From NCBI RefSeq assembly GCF_020524545.1, contig NZ_JAIVLG010000002.1:496001-560000 (forward strand): DNA of 64,000 nucleotides, in the 5' to 3' direction. Every line of letters starts with the position of its first letter. Positions within the stretch are counted from its first letter, which is position 1. The translations under genes and the position numbers were made by a program. Source of the DNA: Microbacterium paraoxydans (GTDB taxonomy: Bacteria > Actinomycetota > Actinomycetes > Actinomycetales > Microbacteriaceae). Positions 7,695 to 15,896 of the stretch are shown one piece after another. The notes beneath the pieces were generated by a model. The model worked only from the letters and a program-made list of their open reading frames with translations, was not told the DNA's origin and ran no database searches.

Positions 7695-9680
7695 TCAGTG
7701 CCCGCAGGTGCAGGTTTCCTCGCCGCAGCAGCTGCCGGACGAGACCGCATGCGCCTGTGAGGATTCGGGCACATCCATCGCGGGGTTCTGGTCGAGGAAG
7801 CCGTTGGGCCTGAACCGGAACCCGGCGGTGTCGACGGGCATGATCGGCCAGTCTTCCGTTCGCGGGAAGTGGGTGAGACCGAAGGTGTGCCACAGCACCA
7901 TGTCCTCGCCGTCGATCGACCGGTCGCCCGCCGTGTACGCGGGGAGTCCGGCACCGCCCTGGTGCGCGTTGGGGTACCGGCCGGCCGGCCAGATCTGCCC
8001 CTGCTCGTAGCGCGTCGCCCAGAGATGCTTGGTCGCGAACGCGGCGCGCGCGGCGACCGAGGACTCCGGATCGGCCATGAGAAGCGCGGTGGGCTCCGGG
8101 ACGAGGTGATACGCGGTCGGCCGCCCGACGTGATTCGTCCGCGACGTGCTCTGCACCTCCCAGACGCGCGCGACGGAGGTGTCCGCGTCGCGCTGCGCGG
8201 CGGACTCGGTCGTCAGCGTGGTCTCGGACCAGCTGAACGCATTGCCGAACGGGTTGCCCGGCCCCATCGGCACGCGCTGCGCGTCGACCTCGACGAGCCT
8301 GTTCCGGTCGCCGTCGATCGCCACGTCGAGCCGCGCGCAGAAGAGGTGCTGGTGCACGGGGGCGAAGACGCCGGGAGCGAGCTCGGTCGCGTGCCTCTGC
8401 CGGACACCGGGCTCGCCGCCGCCCACGAACACGATGCCGGTGGCCTTGGCGACGACCTCGATCGAACCGTCCAGGCCGAAGTACCAGTAGAAGCCGTAGT
8501 CGTAGTTGCCGATCGTGGAGAAGTACGACACCACGAACCGGCGGGACCGGCGCACGTCGGCGCGGCCTGCGAGGTCGGTGTGCTTCCAGAGGATCCCGTC
8601 GTCCTCCTCGTGCATGCAGACCACGTTCGGGATGCGCACCGGGTTGCCGTGGTCGTCGGCCACGTAGCCGTCGAGGTAGCGGATCACGCCGAGGCAGTCG
8701 CAGCCGAGTTCGAGGTGGTTGGCGTTCTTGCCGAGCAGGTACTCGCCCGCATCGAAGTAGCTGATCCAGAACCGTCCGGGAGCCGTGTCGCCGTAGGGGA
8801 CCACCATCTCGGGAACGCTGGCGCGGCTGAGGACCGAGCGGTCCTGGAACGTGACGTCGTGCAGCACGAGTCCCTCGCGGGCGTTGAAGTCGACGCGCAT
8901 CGCCCAGCCCTCCCACTCGACGAGCGAGCCGGTCACGGTGAAGCTCGGTCCCTCCGGCTGCGTGATCTCGATGGGCTTGAGCGAGGTGCGCGCTGCGCCC
9001 TGCACCTCGGGGTAGTAGTTGCCGTGGCCCGCGGGAACGGGCACATCTGCGTGGTCCTCGACGCGGATGACGCTGTTCGAGGTGAGGTCGATGTGCACGA
9101 CGAGGCCCTCGACGGGGTGCGCCCACGGTGAGTCCTGCTCGTCGTACTTGAGGAACGTGAGCGAGCGGATCACGCGGCGACCGACTTCATCGGCGCGGCC
9201 GGTGTAGCCCGGGGCGAGCGGTCCGCAGAAGGCGAGATCCATGTGCTCGGCGAGGCCGCGTCGCGTCATCGCCGCCTGCCATTCGGGGGAGGCCTTCGCG
9301 ATAGCCTCGGCGCGCTCGTACTCCTCGAACAGGTACTGCGGCTGGCCGTAGGGCGGCACATCGTTCGGCACGCGTTCGGTGCGCACGACTTCGCTGCGGG
9401 TGATGGAGACGATGGCCTCGGTCGCCACGCCGGTCGCCGTGTCGAGCAGCGTCACGTCGACGCGGCGGTCGATGGGGGAGCCGGGGCTCCACGCGGCGAG
9501 CTCCTGCCTCGTGGGCTCATCGGGCAGCAGCATCGGGACGCGGGTGGTCCCGGTCAGGAGTCCGGCCGCATCGAGGACGGCTCGAGCGGCGGCGATCTCC
9601 TCCCCCGAAAGCGGATCGTGCGGGTGCGGGGCGGCGATCTTCTCGAGGGAGACGGGCTGCGGTGCGTGGTGGGACATCAT
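7695..9680 (-). CDS. Copper-containing primary-amine oxidase (tyramine/phenethylamine oxidase type)
   Basis: A 661-residue topaquinone enzyme that oxidises primary amines to aldehydes with release of ammonia and H2O2. The cofactor motif N-Y-D-Y is at residues 392-395, with Tyr393 the predicted topaquinone precursor. Copper ligands are His443 and His445 (HQH) and His604 (THFPRTEDWP). The N-terminal part has the amine oxidase N2/N3 domains. No signal peptide, so cytoplasmic as in Arthrobacter enzymes. The C-terminus is odd: SCCGEETCTCGH, four Cys and a final His. Two adjacent ATGs at 9680 and 9677 follow GAGGT; either may be used. A TetR-type operator lies 13-32 bases upstream (9693-9712). The regulator gene precedes it on the same strand. 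Confidence 0.93.
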   Translation of the reverse strand: MMSHHAPQPVSLEKIAAPHPHDPLSGEEIAAARAVLDAAGLLTGTTRVPMLLPDEPTRQELAAWSPGSPIDRRVDVTLLDTATGVATEAIVSITRSEVVRTERVPNDVPPYGQPQYLFEEYERAEAIAKASPEWQAAMTRRGLAEHMDLAFCGPLAPGYTGRADEVGRRVIRSLTFLKYDEQDSPWAHPVEGLVVHIDLTSNSVIRVEDHADVPVPAGHGNYYPEVQGAARTSLKPIEITQPEGPSFTVTGSLVEWEGWAMRVDFNAREGLVLHDVTFQDRSVLSRASVPEMVVPYGDTAPGRFWISYFDAGEYLLGKNANHLELGCDCLGVIRYLDGYVADDHGNPVRIPNVVCMHEEDDGILWKHTDLAGRADVRRSRRFVVSYFSTIGNYDYGFYWYFGLDGSIEVVAKATGIVFVGGGEPGVRQRHATELAPGVFAPVHQHLFCARLDVAIDGDRNRLVEVDAQRVPMGPGNPFGNAFSWSETTLTTESAAQRDADTSVARVWEVQSTSRTNHVGRPTAYHLVPEPTALLMADPESSVAARAAFATKHLWATRYEQGQIWPAGRYPNAHQGGAGLPAYTAGDRSIDGEDMVLWHTFGLTHFPRTEDWPIMPVDTAGFRFRPNGFLDQNPAMDVPESSQAHAVSSGSCCGEETCTCGH

Positions 9681-9692
9681 CGACCTCACTAT

Positions 9693-9712
9693 TTTCGAGC
9701 AGATGCTCAATA
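9693..9712. promoter_or_regulatory. Candidate TetR operator before the amine oxidase gene
   Basis: The 20-bp element reads TTTCGAGC-AGAT-GCTCAATA. Its right half GCTCAATA is the exact reverse complement of the TATTGAGC half-site in the element at 10394-10413; the left half matches that half-site at 6 of 8 positions. Both elements have the same 8-4-8 layout. It lies immediately upstream of the amine oxidase start, where a bound repressor would block transcription. I infer control by the TetR protein encoded next to it. Confidence 0.6.
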
Positions 9713-9772
9713 AACGGGTTGCGACGATGATACGACGGCGCACCGGAGGTCCACAACCACCGCTTCCTGGGC

Positions 9773-10357
9773 TCAGGCGCGCCAGGGGGCGAGGACGCCG
9801 TCCAGGACGGCGAGATGCGCCGCCGCGGGCTGGGGTTCGGTGACCTCGACGATCTGCTGCCCGTACGTGATCGAGCGCAGCAGCGCCATCACGGCCTCGG
9901 TGGGGGTGTCGGCGCGCAATTCGCCGTCGTCCACGGCTTCGGTGAGGGCGAGTCGGATGCTGTCCTGCCACGTCGCGAGGGTCGGGGCGCCGGCGTCCGG
10001 AGTCGGTGCGAGGGCTGCCAGGCGCCCCCAGAAGCCGACGACCACGTGTGCTTCCGTGCGGGTGTCGTCGTCCAGCGGAAGGACCTCGCGCATCAGCGCG
10101 TGCAGCCGGGACAGGCCCCGGAGGCCCTCGGTGGCGGCGGCGATGCGCGTGTCGGTGCGGCGCGTCACCTCGGCGGCGGCGGCACGCACGACCTCGTCGA
10201 ATCCGTCGAAGTAGTGCCAGAGTGAGCCGGTCGCGACGCCGAGTTCTTTGGCGACGGCGCGCGAGGAGACGCTCTCGTGCCCGTCGCGGGCGGCGACGGC
10301 GAGCAGCGCCTCGGCTATCTGCCGGCGGCGCTCATCATGGTCGACGATGCGGGGCAC
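9773..10357 (-). CDS. TetR/AcrR family regulator of the amine oxidase locus
   Basis: A 194-residue TetR-type repressor with an N-terminal helix-turn-helix (about 5-55; DERRRQIAEALLAVAARDGH then VSSRAVAKELGVATGSLWHY-F) and an all-helical ligand domain. I chose GTG 10357 (VPRIVDHDERRRQ) because it aligns with the start MPKIIDHDQRRRD of the other TetR protein in this window; an ATG six codons earlier is an alternative. The gene precedes the amine oxidase on the same strand. A near-perfect 20-bp palindrome at 10394-10413 overlaps its -35 (TTGATC 10411-10406; -10 TAGACC 10389-10384, spacing 16) and suggests autorepression. The ligand may be an amine or its aldehyde. Confidence 0.87.
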   Translation of the reverse strand: MPRIVDHDERRRQIAEALLAVAARDGHESVSSRAVAKELGVATGSLWHYFDGFDEVVRAAAAEVTRRTDTRIAAATEGLRGLSRLHALMREVLPLDDDTRTEAHVVVGFWGRLAALAPTPDAGAPTLATWQDSIRLALTEAVDDGELRADTPTEAVMALLRSITYGQQIVEVTEPQPAAAHLAVLDGVLAPWRA

Positions 10358-10393
10358 GTGCCCATCTTGTCGCATCGGTGCCGGGTCTAGCGT

Positions 10394-10413
10394 TATTGAG
10401 CGATCGATCAATA
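10394..10413. promoter_or_regulatory. TetR-type palindromic operator in a divergent promoter
   Basis: TATTGAGCGATCGATCAATA is a 20-bp palindrome with one mismatched base pair. It overlaps the -35 of the leftward TetR promoter and the first two bases of the rightward -10 (TATACT 10412-10417). One protein bound here could repress both directions. A related element stands before the amine oxidase gene at 9693-9712. Confidence 0.72.
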
Positions 10414-10417
10414 TACT
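10412..10417 (+). promoter_or_regulatory. -10 element (TATACT) for a probable leaderless gene
   Basis: TATACT is close to the TATAAT consensus and stands six bases before GTG 10424. With transcription starting about seven bases after the -10, the mRNA would begin at or next to the start codon. There is no Shine-Dalgarno before that GTG. No good -35 hexamer is visible at 16-18 bases. Confidence 0.55.
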
Positions 10418-10423
10418 GCCCGG

Positions 10424-10981
10424 GTGGAGATCCTCCTTCCCGCAGCACCGTGGCTGATGGCCGTGGCGGCGATCGTCGCTGCGATCGCCTGCATCGGTGC
10501 GTGGCGTGCGGTGCCGTGGCAGGGACGGCAGGCGGCCCTGATCATGGCGGCCGCGATGCTGGCGCTCGCGGTCTCGCCCGGCGACGCGCTCGTGGGACTC
10601 CTGCTCGGGGCGGTGCTGCTGGTCTCGTCGATGCTCGGAACGATGGGCGTTCGCGGCACTCCTGCGGCCGCTGCCTGCTGCCATCGCGCACTCGGATCGC
10701 TCGTGATGGCCGTCTGCGCGTTCCAGAGCGCGTCGACGGGCGGGGTGCCGTCGGCAGGCGCAGGCGCAGGCGCGGAGATCGCGGCATCGGGACACGGTGG
10801 GCACGGGATGAACGGCGTCCTCTCCGTCGTGATGCTGGTCGGGGTGGCCGGGGTCGTCGTGTGGACCGTCGTCGTGGAGTGGTTCGTGCCCTCGGTGCAT
10901 CGCGGCAGGACGGCGCGGTTGCTGGCCGCGGAGTCGTGGGCCATGGCAGCGGGCGTCGCGGTCATGTGCCTGGGGTTCTGA
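10424..10981 (+). CDS. Small integral membrane protein of unknown function
   Basis: A 185-residue hydrophobic protein with about five or six transmembrane segments. Possible metal-binding positions are Cys85-Cys86-His87 (AACCHRALGS) in the middle and a periplasm- or cytoplasm-facing loop with His124 and His127 (SGHGGHGMNG). The overall pattern recalls small actinobacterial DUF5134-like membrane proteins, but I cannot assign the family firmly. It starts at GTG 10424, probably without a leader, and shares a TetR operator with the divergent regulator of a copper enzyme. A link to copper or to amine transport is speculation. Confidence 0.65.
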   Translation: MEILLPAAPWLMAVAAIVAAIACIGAWRAVPWQGRQAALIMAAAMLALAVSPGDALVGLLLGAVLLVSSMLGTMGVRGTPAAAACCHRALGSLVMAVCAFQSASTGGVPSAGAGAGAEIAASGHGGHGMNGVLSVVMLVGVAGVVVWTVVVEWFVPSVHRGRTARLLAAESWAMAAGVAVMCLGF

Positions 10982-11020
10982 ACGCAGCGGGACGCGTGTG
11001 CGTTCCGGTACGGTGGCCGG

Positions 11021-11686
11021 ATGCCCCTCGCTCTGATCACCGGCGCTGCGCGGGCGAACAGCATCGCCGCCGGCATCGTTCCTCGTCTGCGTGCGGCCGG
11101 ATGGACGGTCGTGACCAGCGATCTCCACGACGCCGACCACCTCGCCGACCTCTCGACCCCCGACGGCCCCGGCGCGCTCGTGGACGCGGTGGTCGCCGCC
11201 CACGGGCCCATCACCGCGCTCATCCTGAGCCACGCCCACGATGTCGAGTCCGGCATCCTCGACACCACCGCGGCGAGTTTCGACACGCACGTCGCCGTGA
11301 ACGCGCGGGCGAGTCTGCTGCTGATCGCCGCCTTCGCGCGCCAGGTCGGCGACGACGGGGGAGCGATCCTTGCGCTCACCAGTGACCACGTCACCGGGAA
11401 CCTGCCCTACGGCGCATCGAAGGGCGCGCTCGACCGGCTCGTGATCTCGGCGGCGCGTGAGCTCGGTCCTCGCGGGATCTCCGCGAACGTGCTGAACCCG
11501 GGACCGATCGACACCGGCTGGATGGACGACGGGACGCGGACCTCGCTCGGGGCGATGACCCCTCTGGGGCGGTTGGGACGCCCGGCGGATGTCGCGGCGG
11601 TCGTGGAGTTCCTCGTGTCGGATGAGGGGCGCTGGATCTCCGGTCAGCTGCTCCAGTCGGACGGCGCGTTCTCGGCGCGCTACTGA
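11021..11686 (+). CDS. SDR family oxidoreductase
   Basis: A 221-residue short-chain dehydrogenase/reductase with a Rossmann fold. The nucleotide motif is atypical, TGAARANSIAAGI at residues 7-19 instead of TGxxxGxG. The active site reads LTSDHVTGNLPYGASK with Ser121, Tyr130 and Lys134; the Ser-to-Tyr spacing is shorter than the usual 12 residues. The C-terminus (LGRLGRPADVAAVVEFLVSD, GQLLQSDGAF) is typical of 3-oxoacyl reductase-like SDRs. Substrate unknown. It is convergent with the MFS exporter gene and lies 39 bases after the membrane protein gene, so it may share that transcript. Confidence 0.85.
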   Translation: MPLALITGAARANSIAAGIVPRLRAAGWTVVTSDLHDADHLADLSTPDGPGALVDAVVAAHGPITALILSHAHDVESGILDTTAASFDTHVAVNARASLLLIAAFARQVGDDGGAILALTSDHVTGNLPYGASKGALDRLVISAARELGPRGISANVLNPGPIDTGWMDDGTRTSLGAMTPLGRLGRPADVAAVVEFLVSDEGRWISGQLLQSDGAFSARY

Positions 11687-11695
11687 GGGCTCTCC

Positions 11696-12916
11696 TCACT
11701 GAGGCGCTGCGGCGGGCCGCACGAACGCCCAGGCCGCGACCGCGGCGCCAGCCGCTGCGAGGGTCATGGTGACGGCCATCGTGACCGCGTTCGTACCGCC
11801 CACTCCGGCGGCGAGGGGCGCCACCACGGGCCCGAACAGGAACGTCGCCATGCCCAGCAGCGCGGAGGCCGTGCCGGCGCGGCTGCCGTGGTGCGCGAGG
11901 GCCAGGGTCTGACCGTTCGGGCCGCCCGCGCCCGAGCAGAGCATGAAGCCGATGAGCGCCGCGATCACTCCGTAGACCCCGGTGCCGGTCAGCGTCAGCA
12001 CGAGGAAGGTCGTCGTGGCGAGCAGCGTCGCCGTGATGCCGCCCAGATACACGCGCAGCGGTCCCCACCGCCGCACGACGAGCCGGCTGGTCTGGCTGCC
12101 GACGATGCTCGCCAGCGCCCCGGCCGCGAACGCGAGGCTGAACGTCTGCGGCGTGAGACCGAACTGATCCTGCAGGACGAAGGAGGACATCGACAGGTAG
12201 GTGAAGAACGCGACGCCGCCCCCCGCGGCCGCGCACAGCACCGCGATGAAGAGCCGGTCCCGGACGACGGCACCCGCATGACTCCGCAGCACCACGAGGC
12301 CGCCGCCGTGGCGCTGCGCGGTGGGCAGCGTCTCGGGCAGGGCGAACACGACGATGAGGAGCAGCACGACTCCGACCGCGCTGAGCACCCCGAAGATGCC
12401 CCGCCAGTCCATGATGCGGGCGAGCTGTCCGCCCACGACCGGAGCGATGATCGGCGCGGTGCCGGAGACGAGGAACAGCAGCGACAGCATCCGTGACAGC
12501 TCGACGCCTTCGAACTGGTCTCGTGCGATGGCCAGGCAGATCACGATGCCTGCCGAGCCCGCGAGTCCCTGCAGGAAACGGGCGATCAGCAGCAGCTCGA
12601 TGTTCGGGGCGAGGGCGCACACCAGCGACAGCACCGCGAAGGCCGAGACGCCGACCATCAACGGCAGCCGTCGTCCGAGTCGATCGCTCAGCGGCCCCGC
12701 GACGAGCTGCCCGAGGCCGAGACCGATCATGCACGCCGACATGGTGACCTGTGCCAGAGCCTCCGTCGTGCCCAGAGACGCGGCGAGCTGCGGCAGCTGC
12801 GGCAGATACAGGTCCATCGACAACGGCCCGAATGCCTCCAGCATCCCGAGCACCAGCATCGCCCGCAGTGCGCTCATACGCGGTCGAGCCGGTTCCTCGG
12901 GAACGGGGAGACTCAT
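11696..12916 (-). CDS. Bcr/CflA family multidrug efflux MFS transporter
   Basis: A 406-residue protein with twelve predicted transmembrane segments. The opening SMDLYLPQLPQLAASLGTTE and the loop GPLSDRLGRRLPLM (MFS motif A) are typical of the Bcr/CflA drug:H+ antiporter family, as is SAGIVICLAIARDQFEG. It exports toxic or metabolic compounds across the cytoplasmic membrane. The start at 12916 overlaps the end of the upstream esterase gene by four bases. It is the last gene of a minus-strand run of esterases, aldo/keto reductase and alcohol dehydrogenase, so it may export a product of that pathway. Confidence 0.88.
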   Translation of the reverse strand: MSLPVPEEPARPRMSALRAMLVLGMLEAFGPLSMDLYLPQLPQLAASLGTTEALAQVTMSACMIGLGLGQLVAGPLSDRLGRRLPLMVGVSAFAVLSLVCALAPNIELLLIARFLQGLAGSAGIVICLAIARDQFEGVELSRMLSLLFLVSGTAPIIAPVVGGQLARIMDWRGIFGVLSAVGVVLLLIVVFALPETLPTAQRHGGGLVVLRSHAGAVVRDRLFIAVLCAAAGGGVAFFTYLSMSSFVLQDQFGLTPQTFSLAFAAGALASIVGSQTSRLVVRRWGPLRVYLGGITATLLATTTFLVLTLTGTGVYGVIAALIGFMLCSGAGGPNGQTLALAHHGSRAGTASALLGMATFLFGPVVAPLAAGVGGTNAVTMAVTMTLAAAGAAVAAWAFVRPAAAPQ

Positions 12917-13896
12917 CCGCCGAGGCGCAGGATGCGGCGCAGCCAGCTCTCCCGCGCGGCGACGGCGGCCTTCGAGACCTCGGCCTCCGGCGAGAACCCA
13001 GAGAAGCCGTGATAGCCGCCGGCCCAGACGTGCAGCTCCGCCTGTCCGCCGGTCGCCCAGATGCGCAGGGCGTAGTCGACGGCTTCGTCGCGGAACGTCT
13101 CGGCCGCACCCACCTCGATGAATGCGGGTGCGAGGCCGGCGAGGTTCGTGGCGCGGGCGGGCGCCGTGTACGCGGAGACGCGATCGGTGAACCGGTCTTC
13201 CCCGGCGATGGCATCCCACGCGGTGTCGTTGTTGTTGCGGTCCCACGCGCCGAAGCCGTCGTACTGACGACTGGATGCGGTCTCGTTGCGATCGTCGAGC
13301 ATCGGACAGCCGAGCAACTGGCCGGCCAGGCGCGGACCGCCGCGATCCCGGGCGATCAGGGCGACGGCAGCCGAGAGGCCCCCACCCGCGCTCATCCCCG
13401 AGGCGATGATGCGGTCGGGATCGATGCCGAGTTCCTCCGCGTTGGCGGCCATCCACTCCAGTGCCGCATAGCAGTCCTCCGCCTGCGCGGGACCGGGATG
13501 CTCGGGCGCCAGCCGGTACTCGACGGCGACACCGACGACGCCGTGCCGCTCGGCGAGATCGATGAGCTCCGCGGTACCGAAGAACCGGGTGCCGAGCACC
13601 ATCCCGCCGCCGTGGATCGACAGGACGGCGGGTGCGGGCACGGAAGCCGCGCGGGCCGGCCGGACGATCGTGATCTCGATGTCCGGCGCCCCGAGCGGTC
13701 CGGGGATGACCCGGTCCTCCCAGACGACCTCCCGCCCCGCGGCCTGTGCCGCCAGGGGCGGGATGATCGTCGCGAAGTGGGCGCGGTTGGCGTGGATCGT
13801 GTCGGCGCGCAGCGGGATGATCTCCACCATCCCGACGAAAGCGTCGAGGCCGGCGACGAGCTCCGGGTCGTACGGGACCGGCAACGGCGCGGTCAT
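12913..13896 (-). CDS. Alpha/beta hydrolase, HSL-type esterase (first of two)
   Basis: A 327-residue cytoplasmic esterase of the hormone-sensitive-lipase (alpha/beta hydrolase-3) family. The oxyanion motif HGGG appears in VLSIHGGGMVLG, the nucleophile elbow as SGMSAGGG, and the C-terminal AGGYHGFSG supplies the catalytic His. The start at ATG 13896 overlaps the stop of the preceding esterase gene (ATGA); an ATG ten codons earlier is less likely. It is clearly paralogous to its neighbour (shared EVGxAExFRDE, ALRIWATGGQAELHVW). Substrates are probably short acyl or aryl esters. Confidence 0.88.
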   Translation of the reverse strand: MTAPLPVPYDPELVAGLDAFVGMVEIIPLRADTIHANRAHFATIIPPLAAQAAGREVVWEDRVIPGPLGAPDIEITIVRPARAASVPAPAVLSIHGGGMVLGTRFFGTAELIDLAERHGVVGVAVEYRLAPEHPGPAQAEDCYAALEWMAANAEELGIDPDRIIASGMSAGGGLSAAVALIARDRGGPRLAGQLLGCPMLDDRNETASSRQYDGFGAWDRNNNDTAWDAIAGEDRFTDRVSAYTAPARATNLAGLAPAFIEVGAAETFRDEAVDYALRIWATGGQAELHVWAGGYHGFSGFSPEAEVSKAAVAARESWLRRILRLGG

Positions 13897-14891
13897 CGGT
13901 CCGCCCGCCAGATGCGACGCAGCCACGAGGCACGAGCGGCGAGAGCGGCGCGGGAGATCTCGGCCTCGGGCATGTACATGTCGAAGCCGTGTGCTCCGCC
14001 GCCCCAGACATGCAGCTCGGCCTGTCCTCCGGTCGCCCAGATGCGCAGGGCGTACTCGGTGTCCTCGTCGCGGAAGGCCTCGGCCTCGCCCACCTCGATG
14101 AAGGCCGGCGGGAGCCCCGACACATCGGCCGCGCGGCTGGGGGCGGCGTAGGCGGGAGCGTCAGGATCGAAGGCGAGGTCGTCGCCCAGCACGCACGACC
14201 ACGCCAGCAGGTTCAGCTCGCGCTGCCAGGTGCCGATGCCGTCGTACTGGCGGCTCGCGATCGTGGTGTTGGTGTTGTCGATCATCGGGCACAGCAGCAG
14301 CTGCCCGGCCATGACCGGCCCCTGCCGGTCGCGCGCCATCAGGGCGACGGCGGCCGTCAGCCCGCCGCCCGCACTGCCGCCTCCGACGACGAGCCGCTCC
14401 GGGTCGATGCCGAGTTCGGCCGCGTGCTCGTGCACCCACACGAAGGCCGCGTAGCAGTCCTCGACGCCCGCGGGGTAGGGGTCCTCGGGAGCGAGGCGGT
14501 ACTCGACGTTGACCGCGATGACCCGGTGCTCGTCGACGATGTCGACCACACGGCCGGTCTCCCAGGAGCGGTGGCCGACGATCATGCCGCCGCCGTGGAT
14601 GTTGACGAATCCGGGGAGCACGTCGCCGCGCGTGCCGGTCGGGCGGAACACCGTGATCTCCAGGTCTGGTGCTCCGGGAGGGCCGGGTATGACACGGTCC
14701 TCCCACTCGATGTCGCGCCCGGCGATCACGGCGTCGTTGTCGGGGAACATCCGGTCGACGCCCTCGCGCGGAAGGGCGTCGCGGGTGAGGGCCGGCTGCG
14801 GGTTCTTCGCGAGCTCGTCGAGGACGGCCTGCACCTCGGGATCGAAGGGTACCGGGGTGACGGTCGGGTGTCCGGCGGCGGTGGCGGTCAT
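13893..14891 (-). CDS. Alpha/beta hydrolase, HSL-type esterase (second of two)
   Basis: A 332-residue paralogue of the adjacent esterase. Motifs are VNIHGGGMIVGH (oxyanion hole), VVGGGSAGGGLTAA (nucleophile Ser) and HVWGGGAHGFDMYMPEAE (catalytic His). ATG 14891 follows a strong AAGGAG site. A four-base overlap with the next gene shows tight cotranslation. With the aldo/keto reductase and dehydrogenase upstream it suggests that an ester is hydrolysed and the freed alcohol or keto group then oxidised or reduced. The tandem duplication may extend the substrate range. Confidence 0.88.
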   Translation of the reverse strand: MTATAAGHPTVTPVPFDPEVQAVLDELAKNPQPALTRDALPREGVDRMFPDNDAVIAGRDIEWEDRVIPGPPGAPDLEITVFRPTGTRGDVLPGFVNIHGGGMIVGHRSWETGRVVDIVDEHRVIAVNVEYRLAPEDPYPAGVEDCYAAFVWVHEHAAELGIDPERLVVGGGSAGGGLTAAVALMARDRQGPVMAGQLLLCPMIDNTNTTIASRQYDGIGTWQRELNLLAWSCVLGDDLAFDPDAPAYAAPSRAADVSGLPPAFIEVGEAEAFRDEDTEYALRIWATGGQAELHVWGGGAHGFDMYMPEAEISRAALAARASWLRRIWRADR

Positions 14892-14926
14892 GGTTCTCCT
14901 TGAGGATGGAAGAAGGAAGCAGCGGG

Positions 14927-15889
14927 TCAGGGGCCTTCGGGGGCGACGACCCCGCGATCGGCCCAGAACGGCTCGACCAGACGGCGCAGCTCATCGCCGC
15001 CGACCCGGTCGACCAGGGCTGCGGCGTCGAGGTTGGCGCGCAGCTGTTCCACGCTCGACGCACCGAACAGCGTGGTGGTGAGCGCCGGATGGGTGAGGGT
15101 GAACGCGATTCCGAGTTGCGCCGGTGAGACGTCGAGCGACGAGGCGAGTGCGGTGAAGGCGGGCACATCCGTGATGATCCGCTCGCGGATGTCGCCCGGG
15201 TCGCGGCCGATCTGCCGGTCGCCGTTGATCTTGCCGGCGAGCACACCGCCTTCGAGGCAGTCGGAGGCCTGCAGCGTGAGCCCCTGCTCCCACAACCGGG
15301 CGAAGGGGGCTCCGTCCGGGATCGAGCGCCGGGAGACGCTGTACTTCAACTGGGCGATCTGCGGTCCGGCGACTCCCTCTGCCGCGGCGAGGTCGATCAG
15401 GGACTGGATGCTCGACGCCGACCAGTTGTTCACGCCCCAGGTGCGGATGAGGCCCGCCTCGGTGAGTCGGGCGAGGTCGAGCACGAGGTCGCGGAGGTCG
15501 AGGTCGTCGCGGCGCAGGTCTCCCAGGATCACGAGGTCTGCGTGCTCCACGCCGACTCGCATCAGCGCGTTCTCGAGCTGGGGGCGAAATCCGTCGGCTC
15601 CGAACGCTTCGAGCCACAGCTTCGACGAGAGCAGCCAGTCGTCGCGTCGGAGGCCCGCAGCGCGCACCATCGCCGAGAAGATCACGTCGGTGAACACCGG
15701 CGGGGCGCCCGGGGCGGAGTACACGCCGACATCGAAGAGGTTCACGCCGCGATCCACGGCCTCACGGAGCATCGCGACCGCGTCGGCGAAGTCCATCCGG
15801 TCGTAGGTGTGCCAGGAGCCGAGCGAGAACAGCGCGGCGTCGATGCCGCTGCGGCCGATTTCGCGGCGGGGCAGGAGGGGAGTGGTCAT
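14927..15889 (-). CDS. Aldo/keto reductase
   Basis: A 320-residue TIM-barrel NAD(P)H-dependent oxidoreductase of the aldo/keto reductase family. Visible are the barrel start LGSWHTYDRMDFADAVAMLR, FDVGVYS with the active-site Asp/Tyr region, the Lys in LLSSKLWLEAF, and the coenzyme region FGASSVEQLRANLDA near the C-terminus. The canonical active-site His is not obvious (VILGDL). I start at ATG 15889 (MTTPLLPRREIG); an upstream ATG adds 14 atypical residues. It is a paralogue of the plus-strand enzyme at 17.9 kb. It lies eight bases after the dehydrogenase gene, so the two are in one operon. Confidence 0.87.
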   Translation of the reverse strand: MTTPLLPRREIGRSGIDAALFSLGSWHTYDRMDFADAVAMLREAVDRGVNLFDVGVYSAPGAPPVFTDVIFSAMVRAAGLRRDDWLLSSKLWLEAFGADGFRPQLENALMRVGVEHADLVILGDLRRDDLDLRDLVLDLARLTEAGLIRTWGVNNWSASSIQSLIDLAAAEGVAGPQIAQLKYSVSRRSIPDGAPFARLWEQGLTLQASDCLEGGVLAGKINGDRQIGRDPGDIRERIITDVPAFTALASSLDVSPAQLGIAFTLTHPALTTTLFGASSVEQLRANLDAAALVDRVGGDELRRLVEPFWADRGVVAPEGP

Positions 15890-15896
15890 GGAGTCC

